From assembly GCF_028823685.1 (NCBI RefSeq), contig NZ_JAPEHZ010000005.1, positions 1 to 64,000 on the forward strand: DNA of 64,000 nucleotides, written 5' to 3'. The position numbers were made by a program, and so were the translations under genes. Under the pieces are notes generated by a model, which did not search any database, was not told where the DNA came from, and saw nothing but the letters and a program-made list of their open reading frames with translations. The stretch comes from Tenacibaculum sp. L6 (lineage in GTDB: Bacteria; Bacteroidota; Bacteroidia; Flavobacteriales; Flavobacteriaceae). Positions 18,714 through 26,481 of this stretch are shown here, one piece after another. Position 1 is the stretch's first letter; every line of letters starts with the position of its first letter.

Positions 18714-19337
18714 ATGGGAATTGAGAACTTTATAGCATTTTTTACAGCAACCATTCTTTTTGTATTAACACCAGGAATGGAAACGATTTTTTTAATTAAC
18801 AAATCGATAAGTCAGGGGAGGAAATCAGGAGTTTATACTGCTTTTGGTTTAAATACGGGGGCTTTAGTGCATACCTTGTTCGGAGCATTAGGCTTGTCAA
18901 TCATTGTAGCAAAGTCAGCAATATTTTTTGCATTGATAAAATATTTAGGAGCTGCCTATTTAATTTATTTAGGAGTGATGAAAGTGTTATCAAAGAAAGA
19001 TTTGATAGGAAATGACGTTGAGGAGCAAAAGAAAAATTCAGCAAAAAATGATTTTAAATCAGGGTTTATAACGAATATATTAAATCCGAAAGTTGCATTA
19101 TTCTTTATCGCATTTTTTCCACAGTTCATCAGTCCTGATCATATAGAAAATCCAGTTCCGTTCATTTTTATGGGAATTTCTTATGCACTTATGACTACCG
19201 TTTGGTATTTATTTTTAACTTCTTTTGCAGGAGCATTTTCAAAAAAGGTAAAAGAAAATCAAAATATCGGGATTCGAATGAACAAGATTTCAGGAGTAGT
19301 TTTTGTTTTAATGGGATTGCAAATAGCGTTTATGTAA
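18714..19337 (+). CDS. LysE/RhtB family amino acid exporter
   Basis: A 207-residue inner-membrane protein with about six hydrophobic segments. It shows the family pattern: an N-terminal helix followed by TPGMETIFLINKSISQGRKSG, a second block ALGLSIIVAKSAIFFALIKYLGAAYLIYLG, and GFITNILNPKVALFFIAFFPQFI around residue 125. LysE/RhtB proteins export basic or neutral amino acids and homoserine lactones by exchange with the proton gradient. It is divergent from a LysR regulator with 110 bases between them. The gene ends at the terminator 19345-19374. Confidence 0.9.
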   Translation: MGIENFIAFFTATILFVLTPGMETIFLINKSISQGRKSGVYTAFGLNTGALVHTLFGALGLSIIVAKSAIFFALIKYLGAAYLIYLGVMKVLSKKDLIGNDVEEQKKNSAKNDFKSGFITNILNPKVALFFIAFFPQFISPDHIENPVPFIFMGISYALMTTVWYLFLTSFAGAFSKKVKENQNIGIRMNKISGVVFVLMGLQIAFM

Positions 19338-19344
19338 AAGTTAA

Positions 19345-19374
19345 AAACCGGTGAGATTTAAATCTTACCGGTTT
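19345..19374. terminator. terminator after the LysE gene
   Basis: AAACCGGTGAGAT (19345-19357) pairs with ATCTTACCGGTTT (19362-19374), with one G-T pair. It lies between converging units and has A and T runs on both sides. Confidence 0.85.
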
Positions 19375-19391
19375 AAATTTGGTTAAAAAGT

Positions 19392-19667
19392 TTATTTTTT
19401 TTGAGTGTAGCTAAGCTCTGGTCGCATTTTTCCTGAAATTTCAGAGTAATTAGAAAGTAAACTATATAAATCGTCAAATTTAAGTTTGAAATCGTTACCT
19501 AATAAGTTTCTGTTTTCTTCACTTTTTTGAGCATAATCCAATCTATTTTTGCAGATATAACCACAACAAAACGGTCTCCTACTTTACCAAAACCACTTTC
19601 ATAAACGCGATAGTGCATTTTAGATTTTTTAGCAACGAAAAGATCTTTAATCTCTTTAATTTTTTTG
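19392..19667 (-). pseudogene. frameshifted remnant of a flavobacterial conserved hypothetical protein
   Basis: On the minus strand two overlapping frames continue one another. The first reads MHYRVYESGFGKVGDRFVV from ATG 19618, with open sequence before it. After a frame change near 19540-19550 the second reads NRLDYAQKSEENRNLLGNDF and ends PELSYTQKK at the stop 19392-19394. The combined C-terminal part resembles a conserved flavobacterial secreted hypothetical protein in which a YAE-type segment is followed by a PxLSY tail, but its N-terminal half and signal peptide are absent. I take it as a decayed gene. A sequencing error could explain the frameshift but not the missing N-terminus. Confidence 0.6.
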
Positions 19668-19668
19668 T

Positions 19669-19827
19669 TTATTCTTCGTTTTTTTCTTCATTCGCCTTTT
19701 TAATAATTGCTTTTAAACGTTCTTTAGTGCGTTGTTTTTCTAGGCGAAGTTTATTCTCCTTTTGTTTCATTAAGCGAGTGTGTTTCGCTTTGTTAACGGT
19801 ATTTTTAGCTTTTCCTTTTTTAGGCAT
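19669..19827 (-). CDS. small highly basic protein
   Basis: An intact 52-codon frame (ATG 19827, stop 19669-19671) starting MPKKGKAKNTVNKAKHTRL and ending in KKANEEKNEE. Nearly half of the residues are Lys or Arg, like small ribosome- or nucleic-acid-associated proteins. The start is 1 base beyond the stop of the YciI-like gene, so the two are probably translationally coupled. Similar short Lys-rich proteins beginning MPKK are known to me in related genomes only as hypothetical proteins. No function is assigned. Confidence 0.65.
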   Translation of the reverse strand: MPKKGKAKNTVNKAKHTRLMKQKENKLRLEKQRTKERLKAIIKKANEEKNEE

Positions 19828-19828
19828 T

Positions 19829-20284
19829 TTAAGGATTGATTTTCCAGATTTTATCTGCGGTTTTTAAATATTCAGACAAAGCAGCTGAACCATACCAGCT
19901 GTATAAATCTACCGCTAAATATTTTTCAGCAATAGCAGGATCTGTTTTTATTAGTTCTTGAGCTTCTTCTAAGGTTTTTACATTAAAAATAAAAAGACCT
20001 CGATAAGTGTTTTCATTCTTGCCAAAAGGTCCAGCAACAATAAGTTTATTTTCTTTAGCTAACCTATTAATATTGTCTAAATGTCCCCTAAAAGCTTTAC
20101 TTTTTAGTTCTTTATCAGTAGAGGTATTAGTGCCTGTTTTTAAGACAGCAAATACATAACTTTTCATTCCGTAGTCGTCTGCACCCAATTCTTTTGCAAG
20201 TTTTGCATCATAGTTAGGATTGTTTTTTTGAGCATGTATTGTGATAGACAATAAGGCTACTATGAGTATAAAAAAAGACTTCAT
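19829..20284 (-). CDS. secreted YciI-like domain protein
   Basis: A 151-residue protein with a signal peptide (MKSFFILIVALLSITIHAQ, cleavage after about residue 19). The mature part has the YciI fold signature: FAVLKTGTN strand, the His in FRGHLDNINRLAKENKLIVAGPFG (about residue 68) and the FNVKTLEEAQELIKTDPAI segment. YciI-like domains form ferredoxin-like dimers and some have weak dehydratase or dioxygenase-like activity. The role of exported members is unknown. It lies 20 bases after the symporter gene on the same strand and is followed directly by the small basic protein gene. Confidence 0.8.
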   Translation of the reverse strand: MKSFFILIVALLSITIHAQKNNPNYDAKLAKELGADDYGMKSYVFAVLKTGTNTSTDKELKSKAFRGHLDNINRLAKENKLIVAGPFGKNENTYRGLFIFNVKTLEEAQELIKTDPAIAEKYLAVDLYSWYGSAALSEYLKTADKIWKINP

Positions 20285-20304
20285 ATTGTGTAAGATTTTG
20301 TGAA

Positions 20305-21758
20305 TTATAAAATTACACGTTTTTTATGAATTGCTAATAAACCTAAGAAAGTTAAGGCTCCGTTTAAGATTAACACAAAGAAACCAAAGTCAAATCCCAT
20401 TTTTTCTTTGCTGTAAAAACTAATTACATACGTTAAAACAGGAGCAATTAAACAAATAATTGGAACTAATTTGTCTTTTACATTTAGTTTGGTAAATAAT
20501 CCGAAGGCATATAATCCTAATAGTGGACCATAGGTATAGCCTGCAAATTGGAATATTTTAGCAATTACACTTTCATCAGCAATAAAATATTTAAAAATTA
20601 AAATAGTAGCCACTAAAATGAAGGAAAATAATATGTGGATTTTCTTTCGTGTTTTTTCTTTTTCTTGCTCATTATCTTTTTTGTCGATTTCTAAAATATC
20701 GATACTAAAAGAAGTAGTTAGTGAAGTTAAAGCACTATCAGCACTAGAGTATGCCGCGGCAATCAATCCTAATAAAAAGAATAGGGCTGTGGCTATTCCT
20801 AAATCACCACTCATAGCTATTGTTGGAAATAGTTCATCTTTATGTGCGTTTATTTCATTAGCAGAAGCATAATCGGTTAACAATACACCTAGAGCTAAGA
20901 AGAAAAAGTTTACAATTACTAATACGATAGTAAACCAAAACATGTTTTTTTGAGCATCTTTCAAGTTACGACAGGTTAAGTTTTTTTGCATCATATCTTG
21001 ATCTAATCCCGTCATTACTATAGAAATGAAAGCTCCTGAAAAGAATTGTTTCCAAAAGTAATTTCCTGCCTTTACATCGTCAAAAAAGAAGGTTTTTGAT
21101 AGATCATTGTTAGCAACATACGAAAATAGATTGTCGATTTGCATTTCATCTTTTATCATCACAATACATACACCAACAGCAATCAGCATGAATAAAGTTT
21201 GTAAGGTGTCTGTCCATACAATAGTTTTTATTCCTCCTTTAAACGTATATAACCAAATTAATAAAATAGTAATGGTAACGGTAATCCAAAACGGAACTCC
21301 ATAGGCATCAAACAAAATTAATTGTAACACGTTGGCAACTAAAAATAATCGAAAGGAAGCTCCAATCGTTCTAGAAAGTAAGAAAAAAGAAGCAAAGAAG
21401 CTCCTGTTTTATAAGAATATCTACCGAAACGACCTTCTAAGTAGGTGTAAATAGAAGTCAGATTTAATCTGTAGTAAAGTGGGAGTAGTACTAAACCAAT
21501 CACGGCATATCCTAATACATACCCAAGTACCATTTGCATATAGCTCATTTTATCACCTTCAATCCATCCAGGAACAGAGATGAAAGTAACTCCTGAAAGC
21601 GAAGCACCAATCATACCAAAGGCAACTAAATACCAAGGAGATGAGTTGTTTGCTTTAAAAAATGTTTGGTTGTTTGCAGATTTTCCAGTGATGTATGAAA
21701 TAAGGATTAATACACCAAAATAAGCTAAAATAAGGAGGAGTATATGTAGTGGTTGCAT
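20305..21758 (-). CDS. sodium:solute symporter family protein, interrupted by a frameshift
   Basis: A sodium:solute symporter (SSS/SLC5 family) of about 484 residues split into two frames: N-terminal part 21339-21758 ([20 protein letters not shown] start, [21 protein letters not shown]) and C-terminal part from the other frame down to 20305. The two join in the A6 run at 21383-21388 (T6 in the coding strand). Adding one T restores a continuous segment through [20 protein letters not shown], which is normal SSS sequence. About 12 membrane helices are expected; the segment [20 protein letters not shown] and the [18 protein letters not shown] sodium-site region are present. Substrate is not evident. 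The break may be a real mutation, phase variation, or a homopolymer sequencing error. Confidence 0.85.
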
Positions 21759-21764
21759 GTAGTT

Positions 21765-21814
21765 AAATTATGAATTACGAATGTACTAAAATTATCATTC
21801 GTAATTCATAATTT
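21765..21814. repeat. perfect 19-bp inverted repeat made of heptamer words
   Basis: AAATTATGAATTACGAATG (21765-21783) and its exact reverse complement (21796-21814) around a 12-base loop. The left arm is made of 7-nt words AATTATG-AATTACG-AATG. It lies between the nitroreductase stop (21822) and the symporter start (21758) and could act as a terminator. Its heptamer make-up links it to the word arrays at 4478, 12593 and 58979. Confidence 0.85.
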
Positions 21815-21821
21815 AGATTAT

Positions 21822-22454
21822 CTAAGAAAGTTCAATAACCACTTCTTCGGTTTTTCTTCGAACTTTTTTTAAGTCTTTCATATAATCGTCTTCAGCTCTA
21901 AAACCAACGGGTAAAACTAAAACCGAATTTAAGTTTAGCTTATTTAAACCTAAAATTTCATCATATTTTACTGGGTTAAAACCTTCCATAGGGCAACTGT
22001 CAATCTTTTCGTTTGCAGCTACGGTCATAAGATTTCCTAAAGCGATATAGGCTTGATTTTTCATCCAAGAGGTAAGAATTTCTTTGGGTTTGTTAGCAAT
22101 GTCATTTACTAAAAATTCTTTAAACGGATTTAAAATTTCGTCTGGTGTGTTTCTTGTGTCTTTTACTAATTTAAAGTAGCTTTCAACGTGTTCAGAAGTC
22201 AATTCTTTAGGAATACAAAGTACTAGTAAATGCGAAGCTTGTACAACCTGAAGTTGGTTCCAAGAATGCGCTACTAATTGTTGCTGTAAATCTTTGTTTT
22301 TTACCACAACCATTTTTACAGGTTGTAATCCGTATGAAGTTGCAGTTAAGTTAAAAGCTTCTTTTAAAATATTGATTTGTTCTTTGGAAAGAAATTTATG
22401 TTCGTCAAATTTTTTAACAGCATAACGCCATTGTAAATTTTCTATACTATTCAT
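21822..22454 (-). CDS. nitroreductase family NAD(P)H oxidoreductase
   Basis: A 210-residue FMN-dependent oxidoreductase of the nitroreductase superfamily (NfsB-like). The flavin-binding start is present (LQWRYAVKKFDEHKFL, residues 6-21), as are the TATSYGLQPVKMVVVKN segment (about 33-51), and the C-terminal region DSCPMEGFNPVKYDEILGL followed by VLPVGFRAEDD. Such enzymes reduce quinones, flavins and nitroaromatics with NAD(P)H; the physiological substrate is unknown. It is upstream of the symporter on the same strand, separated by a long palindrome, so it may be a separate unit. Confidence 0.88.
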   Translation of the reverse strand: MNSIENLQWRYAVKKFDEHKFLSKEQINILKEAFNLTATSYGLQPVKMVVVKNKDLQQQLVAHSWNQLQVVQASHLLVLCIPKELTSEHVESYFKLVKDTRNTPDEILNPFKEFLVNDIANKPKEILTSWMKNQAYIALGNLMTVAANEKIDSCPMEGFNPVKYDEILGLNKLNLNSVLVLPVGFRAEDDYMKDLKKVRRKTEEVVIELS

Positions 22455-22577
22455 GTGGTTTAATTTTCTTATTCGGCAAAAATAGTTGAATAGGACATTG
22501 TTATAAAATACTTTGGATAATAAAAATTGATAATGCCATAAAAATATTTTGTAAATTCATGGAGAAAAAGGAAGTTT

Positions 22578-23849
22578 ATGAAAGAAGAGTTTTTACATTT
22601 TTTGTGGAAATACAAGCTGTTCAGTACAACAGATTTAAAATCGACTAAAGAAGAATCTATTGAGATTGTTAATTCAGGAATTTATAATACCAATACCGGT
22701 CCTGATTTTTTAAATGCACAATTAAAAATTGATGGTCAGTTATGGATTGGAAATATAGAGATTCATTTAAAATCATCTGATTGGTATGCGCATCATCATG
22801 AAGAAGACACAAATTACGATGCGATAATTTTACATGTGGTGTGGAGTTATGATGCTGATGTTTTTATGAAAAATAATCTTCCTTTGCCTACTTTAGAACT
22901 GGAAAAGTTTGTTCAAAAAGAAGTATTGGTAAATTACCAGAAATTATTTTCAAAAGAACAACGATGGATTCCCTGTGAAAAGCAAATAGTAGAAGTAGAT
23001 TCTTTTTTGTTGAATAATTGGTTGGAACGACTGTATTTTGAACGATTAGAAAATAAAGCTGTTTTTATCAAAGAATTGTTGGTGAAATCAAATAATGATT
23101 ATGAAGCTGTATTATTCAAACTACTCGCCAAAAACTTTGGATTAAAAGTTAATGGAGAAGCTTTTTTTGATATGTCTAATTCTTTTGATTTTTCTGTATT
23201 GCGAAAAGTTCGGTTTCAGGAAGAGCAACTATCCGCTTTATTATTTGGACAATCAGGATTTTTAGAAGACGAAGTTGAAGATGGTTATTATACACAACTG
23301 CAAAATGAGTATAAATACTTACAGCATAAACATCAGTTACAGCCTTTAACAAAAAACCGATTTCAATTTTTTAGAATGCGTCCGAACAATTTTCCAACGA
23401 TTCGAATAGCTCAGTTGGTTGCTTTGTATTTCAGGCATCAGCATTTATTTTCTCAAATAGTAGAAGTCTCTCGTTTACAAGATTTTTATATGTTGTTTTC
23501 GGTGGAAGTGAATGATTTTTGGAAAACACATTATACGTTTGAAACCACTTCAAAAAAATCACCGAAAAGATTAACTAAATCGTTTGTTGATTTATTGGTC
23601 ATCAATACGATAATACCTTTAAAATTTGTGTATGAACAAGAAAGAGGAGCAGTAAATGAAGAACAATTATTGCAATTAATGCAACAATTAAAATCAGAGA
23701 AAAACTCTATTGTTAGTAAGTTTTCTGAGTTAAAAATTAAAGGGAAAAATGCTTTTGAAACACAAGCTTTGTTAGAGTTAAAAAATAACTATTGCACAAA
23801 GCAAAAATGTTTACAATGCGCTATAGGAAATAGCTTGTTGCGTAAATAA
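22578..23849 (+). CDS. DUF2851 family protein
   Basis: A 423-residue cytoplasmic protein that I recognise as DUF2851, a family frequent in Bacteroidetes. Marks are the N-terminal FLHFLWKYKLFSTTDL, GIYNTNTGPDFLNAQLKIDG (residues 33-52), and WIGNIEIHLKSSDWYAHHHE. The arrangement of acidic residues, GNIEIH and HVVW resembles a nuclease-like strand core, but this is my inference and not established. The C-terminal end has a Cys cluster (NYCTKQKCLQCAIGN) of the form C-x4-C-x2-C that could bind a metal. It stands alone and ends at the hairpin 23854-23877. Confidence 0.85.
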   Translation: MKEEFLHFLWKYKLFSTTDLKSTKEESIEIVNSGIYNTNTGPDFLNAQLKIDGQLWIGNIEIHLKSSDWYAHHHEEDTNYDAIILHVVWSYDADVFMKNNLPLPTLELEKFVQKEVLVNYQKLFSKEQRWIPCEKQIVEVDSFLLNNWLERLYFERLENKAVFIKELLVKSNNDYEAVLFKLLAKNFGLKVNGEAFFDMSNSFDFSVLRKVRFQEEQLSALLFGQSGFLEDEVEDGYYTQLQNEYKYLQHKHQLQPLTKNRFQFFRMRPNNFPTIRIAQLVALYFRHQHLFSQIVEVSRLQDFYMLFSVEVNDFWKTHYTFETTSKKSPKRLTKSFVDLLVINTIIPLKFVYEQERGAVNEEQLLQLMQQLKSEKNSIVSKFSELKIKGKNAFETQALLELKNNYCTKQKCLQCAIGNSLLRK

Positions 23850-23853
23850 AAAA

Positions 23854-23877
23854 TCTCGTGAATGTAAACTCACGAGA
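23854..23877. terminator. terminator between DUF2851 and E1 fusion genes
   Basis: TCTCGTGA (23854-23861) pairs with TCACGAGA (23870-23877). It lies between two converging genes and is preceded by an A-run, giving a good terminator for the minus-strand gene. Confidence 0.8.
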
Positions 23878-23910
23878 CTCATCTATATTCTTTTATCTAA
23901 AAGCGAAGTG

Positions 23911-26370
23911 TTAGTATAAACTCTTAAATTTTGCAGGATTTACCTCGTGCATAATTTCGTATACTTTTTCAAAAATATCTTCAGCAGAAGGTTTAGAGAA
24001 ATAATCTCCGTCAGTACCATAAGCAGGTCTGTGTGCTTTTGCTGTTAAGGTTTGAGGTTTGCTATCTAAATGTTTGTATCCATTTTGGTTTTCAACAATT
24101 TCTTGTAATAAATATGCTGAAGCTCCTCCAGGAACATCTTCGTCAACTACTAACAAACGATTCGTTTTAGCAACCGATTTAACTGTATCATGATTGATGT
24201 CGAAAGGTAATAAACTTTGTGCATCTACAATTTCTACATCAATACCCACTTGAGCTAAATCTTTAGCAGCTTCTTCCACAATTCGTAAGGTAGAACCATA
24301 AGAAACAATAGTAATATCGCTTCCCTCTTTTATAGTTTCAACAACACCAATAGGAGTTTTAAAATCTCCTAAGTTGGTAGGTAATTCTTCTTTTAAACGG
24401 TATCCGTTTAAACACTCTACTACTAAAGCAGGATCGTCACCTTCTAATAAAGTATTATAGAATCCGGCAGCTTTGGTCATGTTACGAGGAACCAATACGT
24501 GAATACCTCTTACATTATTGATAATTCCACCCATTGGAGAACCAGAATGCCAAATTCCTTCTAAACGATGCCCACGGGTACGAATAATTAACGGTGCTTT
24601 TTGCTTACCAAAAGTACGGTAACGTAACGTAGCTAAATCGTCACTCATAATTTGTAAAGCGTACAGTAAATAATCTAAATATTGAATTTCAGCAATCGGA
24701 CGTAAACCACGCATAGCCATACCAATACCTTGACCTAAAATGGTAGCTTCACGAATTCCAGTATCAGAAACACGTAATTCACCAAACTTCTCTTGTAAAC
24801 CTTCTAATCCTTGGTTTACATCTCCAATATAACCTGCATCCTCTCCAAAGATTAATACCTCTGGGTGTTTTGCCAAAATTGCATCAAAATTATCACGCAT
24901 AATAATACGTGCATCTACCATATTTTTTTCTGAAGCATAGGTTGGAGCTTCAGCAGGAACATTTTCAGTAGCTAATTCAGTTTCACTTAATAAATGAGAA
25001 GAATATTTTACAGCAGCTTTATCAATTGAAGTTTTAATAAAGTTTTGTAAAGTAGTTTTTTCAGCAAGATTTTCATCTCTTAAATAACGTAACGTTTTAC
25101 GAGCAGCTACTAAAATATCTTTTCTAATAGGTTCTGCAATAGCAGCTAAATCGTTTTTGTATTTTGTAATGAAAGATCCGTTGTTGCTCTTTTCAGCGAT
25201 AGTATCTAATAAAGTAATAGCTTCAGCAACTTCTGCTTTAATTTCATTAGTATAAGCACTCCAAGCATCACGTTTAGCTTTACTTACTTCTTTTTTAGCT
25301 TCTTTTTCAATATTGATTAAATCTTCTTCAGAATCAATAAATTTTAAAGTTTCTCCGTCTTCATTTTCTAATTCAAACTCTAAAATCCATTTACGCATTT
25401 GAGCAATACAATCAAATTCTTGCTCCCATTGTAAACGCTCTTTCGATTTGTAACGTTCGTGAGAACCAGAAGTAGAGTGTCCTTGAGGTTGCGTTAATTC
25501 TTTTACATGAATTAATACAGGAATATGTTGCTCTCTTGCAATTTGAGAAGCTTTGTTATAAGTGTCGATTAGCTGAACATAATCCCATCCATTTACTACA
25601 AAGATTTCATACCCGTTACTTTCGTTTTCACGTTGGAATCCTTTTAAAATTTCAGAAATGCTTTCTTTGGTAGTTTGATGACGTGCGTGTACTGAAATTC
25701 CGTACTCATCATCCCAAACATTCATCACCATCGGAACTTGTAAAACACCAGCTGCGTTGATTGTTTCAAAAAACAATCCTTCACTTGTACTAGCATTACC
25801 AATGGTGCCCCAAGCAACTTCGTTTCCGTTGATTGAAAAATTAGTGTGTTTTTCTAATCCTTCAACGTTTCTGTAAATTTTAGATGCTTGTGCCAATCCT
25901 AACAAACGAGGCATTTGACCTGCAGTAGGAGAGATGTCAGATGATGAATTTTTTTGAGCTGTTAAGTTTTTCCAATCTCCATTTTCATCTAAAGAATGGG
26001 TTGCAAAATGACCTCCCATTTGACGACCTGCTGACATCGGCTCAACATCAATATCAGTATGAGCATATAAACCAGCAAAAAATTGTTGTGGAGTTAATTC
26101 TCCAATAGCCATCATAAAGGTTTGATCGCGGTAATAACCCGAACGAAAATCTCCATTTTGAAAGGCTTTAGCCATAGCTAATTGAGGTACTTCTTTACCA
26201 TCACCGAAAATCCCAAATTTAGCTTTACCCGTTAAAACTTCTCTACGTCCTAATAAACTACATTCTCGACTAATACGAGCAATTCTATAGTCGTTTAAAA
26301 CTTCGTTTTTAAAATCTTCAAAAGAAAGCTGTTGAGTATTAACTATTTCGGTATTTTGCATCATAATCAT
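23911..26370 (-). CDS. 2-oxoacid dehydrogenase E1 alpha/beta fusion
   Basis: An 819-residue thiamine-diphosphate enzyme in which the alpha and beta subunits of a branched-chain-type E1 are fused. The alpha part (about 40-450) has GRQMGGHFATHS and the cofactor segment GNASTSEGLFFETINAAG followed by NVWDDEYGIS. After a helical linker the beta part (about 490-819) has ILFGEDAGYIGDVNQGLEG, GIREATILGQGIGMAMRGLRPIAEI and DEDVPGGASAYLLQEI. It should decarboxylate a 2-oxoacid (branched-chain or pyruvate-like) and pass the acyl group to a separate E2. The fused form is common in flavobacteria. No E2 or E3 gene is adjacent. The first Met codons are close together; MMQNTE or MQNTE may be the true start. 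Confidence 0.9.
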   Translation of the reverse strand: MIMMQNTEIVNTQQLSFEDFKNEVLNDYRIARISRECSLLGRREVLTGKAKFGIFGDGKEVPQLAMAKAFQNGDFRSGYYRDQTFMMAIGELTPQQFFAGLYAHTDIDVEPMSAGRQMGGHFATHSLDENGDWKNLTAQKNSSSDISPTAGQMPRLLGLAQASKIYRNVEGLEKHTNFSINGNEVAWGTIGNASTSEGLFFETINAAGVLQVPMVMNVWDDEYGISVHARHQTTKESISEILKGFQRENESNGYEIFVVNGWDYVQLIDTYNKASQIAREQHIPVLIHVKELTQPQGHSTSGSHERYKSKERLQWEQEFDCIAQMRKWILEFELENEDGETLKFIDSEEDLINIEKEAKKEVSKAKRDAWSAYTNEIKAEVAEAITLLDTIAEKSNNGSFITKYKNDLAAIAEPIRKDILVAARKTLRYLRDENLAEKTTLQNFIKTSIDKAAVKYSSHLLSETELATENVPAEAPTYASEKNMVDARIIMRDNFDAILAKHPEVLIFGEDAGYIGDVNQGLEGLQEKFGELRVSDTGIREATILGQGIGMAMRGLRPIAEIQYLDYLLYALQIMSDDLATLRYRTFGKQKAPLIIRTRGHRLEGIWHSGSPMGGIINNVRGIHVLVPRNMTKAAGFYNTLLEGDDPALVVECLNGYRLKEELPTNLGDFKTPIGVVETIKEGSDITIVSYGSTLRIVEEAAKDLAQVGIDVEIVDAQSLLPFDINHDTVKSVAKTNRLLVVDEDVPGGASAYLLQEIVENQNGYKHLDSKPQTLTAKAHRPAYGTDGDYFSKPSAEDIFEKVYEIMHEVNPAKFKSLY

Positions 26371-26388
26371 CTAATTTAGGTATGGTTA

Positions 26389-26396
26389 CAAAGATA
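26389..26396 (-). promoter_or_regulatory. -7 element of the E1 fusion gene
   Basis: TATCTTTG on the minus strand, an exact fit to TANNTTTG, 19-28 bases before the start codon. No TTG lies at the standard -33 distance. Confidence 0.5.
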
Positions 26397-26481
26397 GGTT
26401 TTTTAGTTGAAATTTAAAAATTTCTCTTTTCATTGCATATTTTTCAAAAATAAAGCGAAAAATCAAAAAATATTGAAGTAT

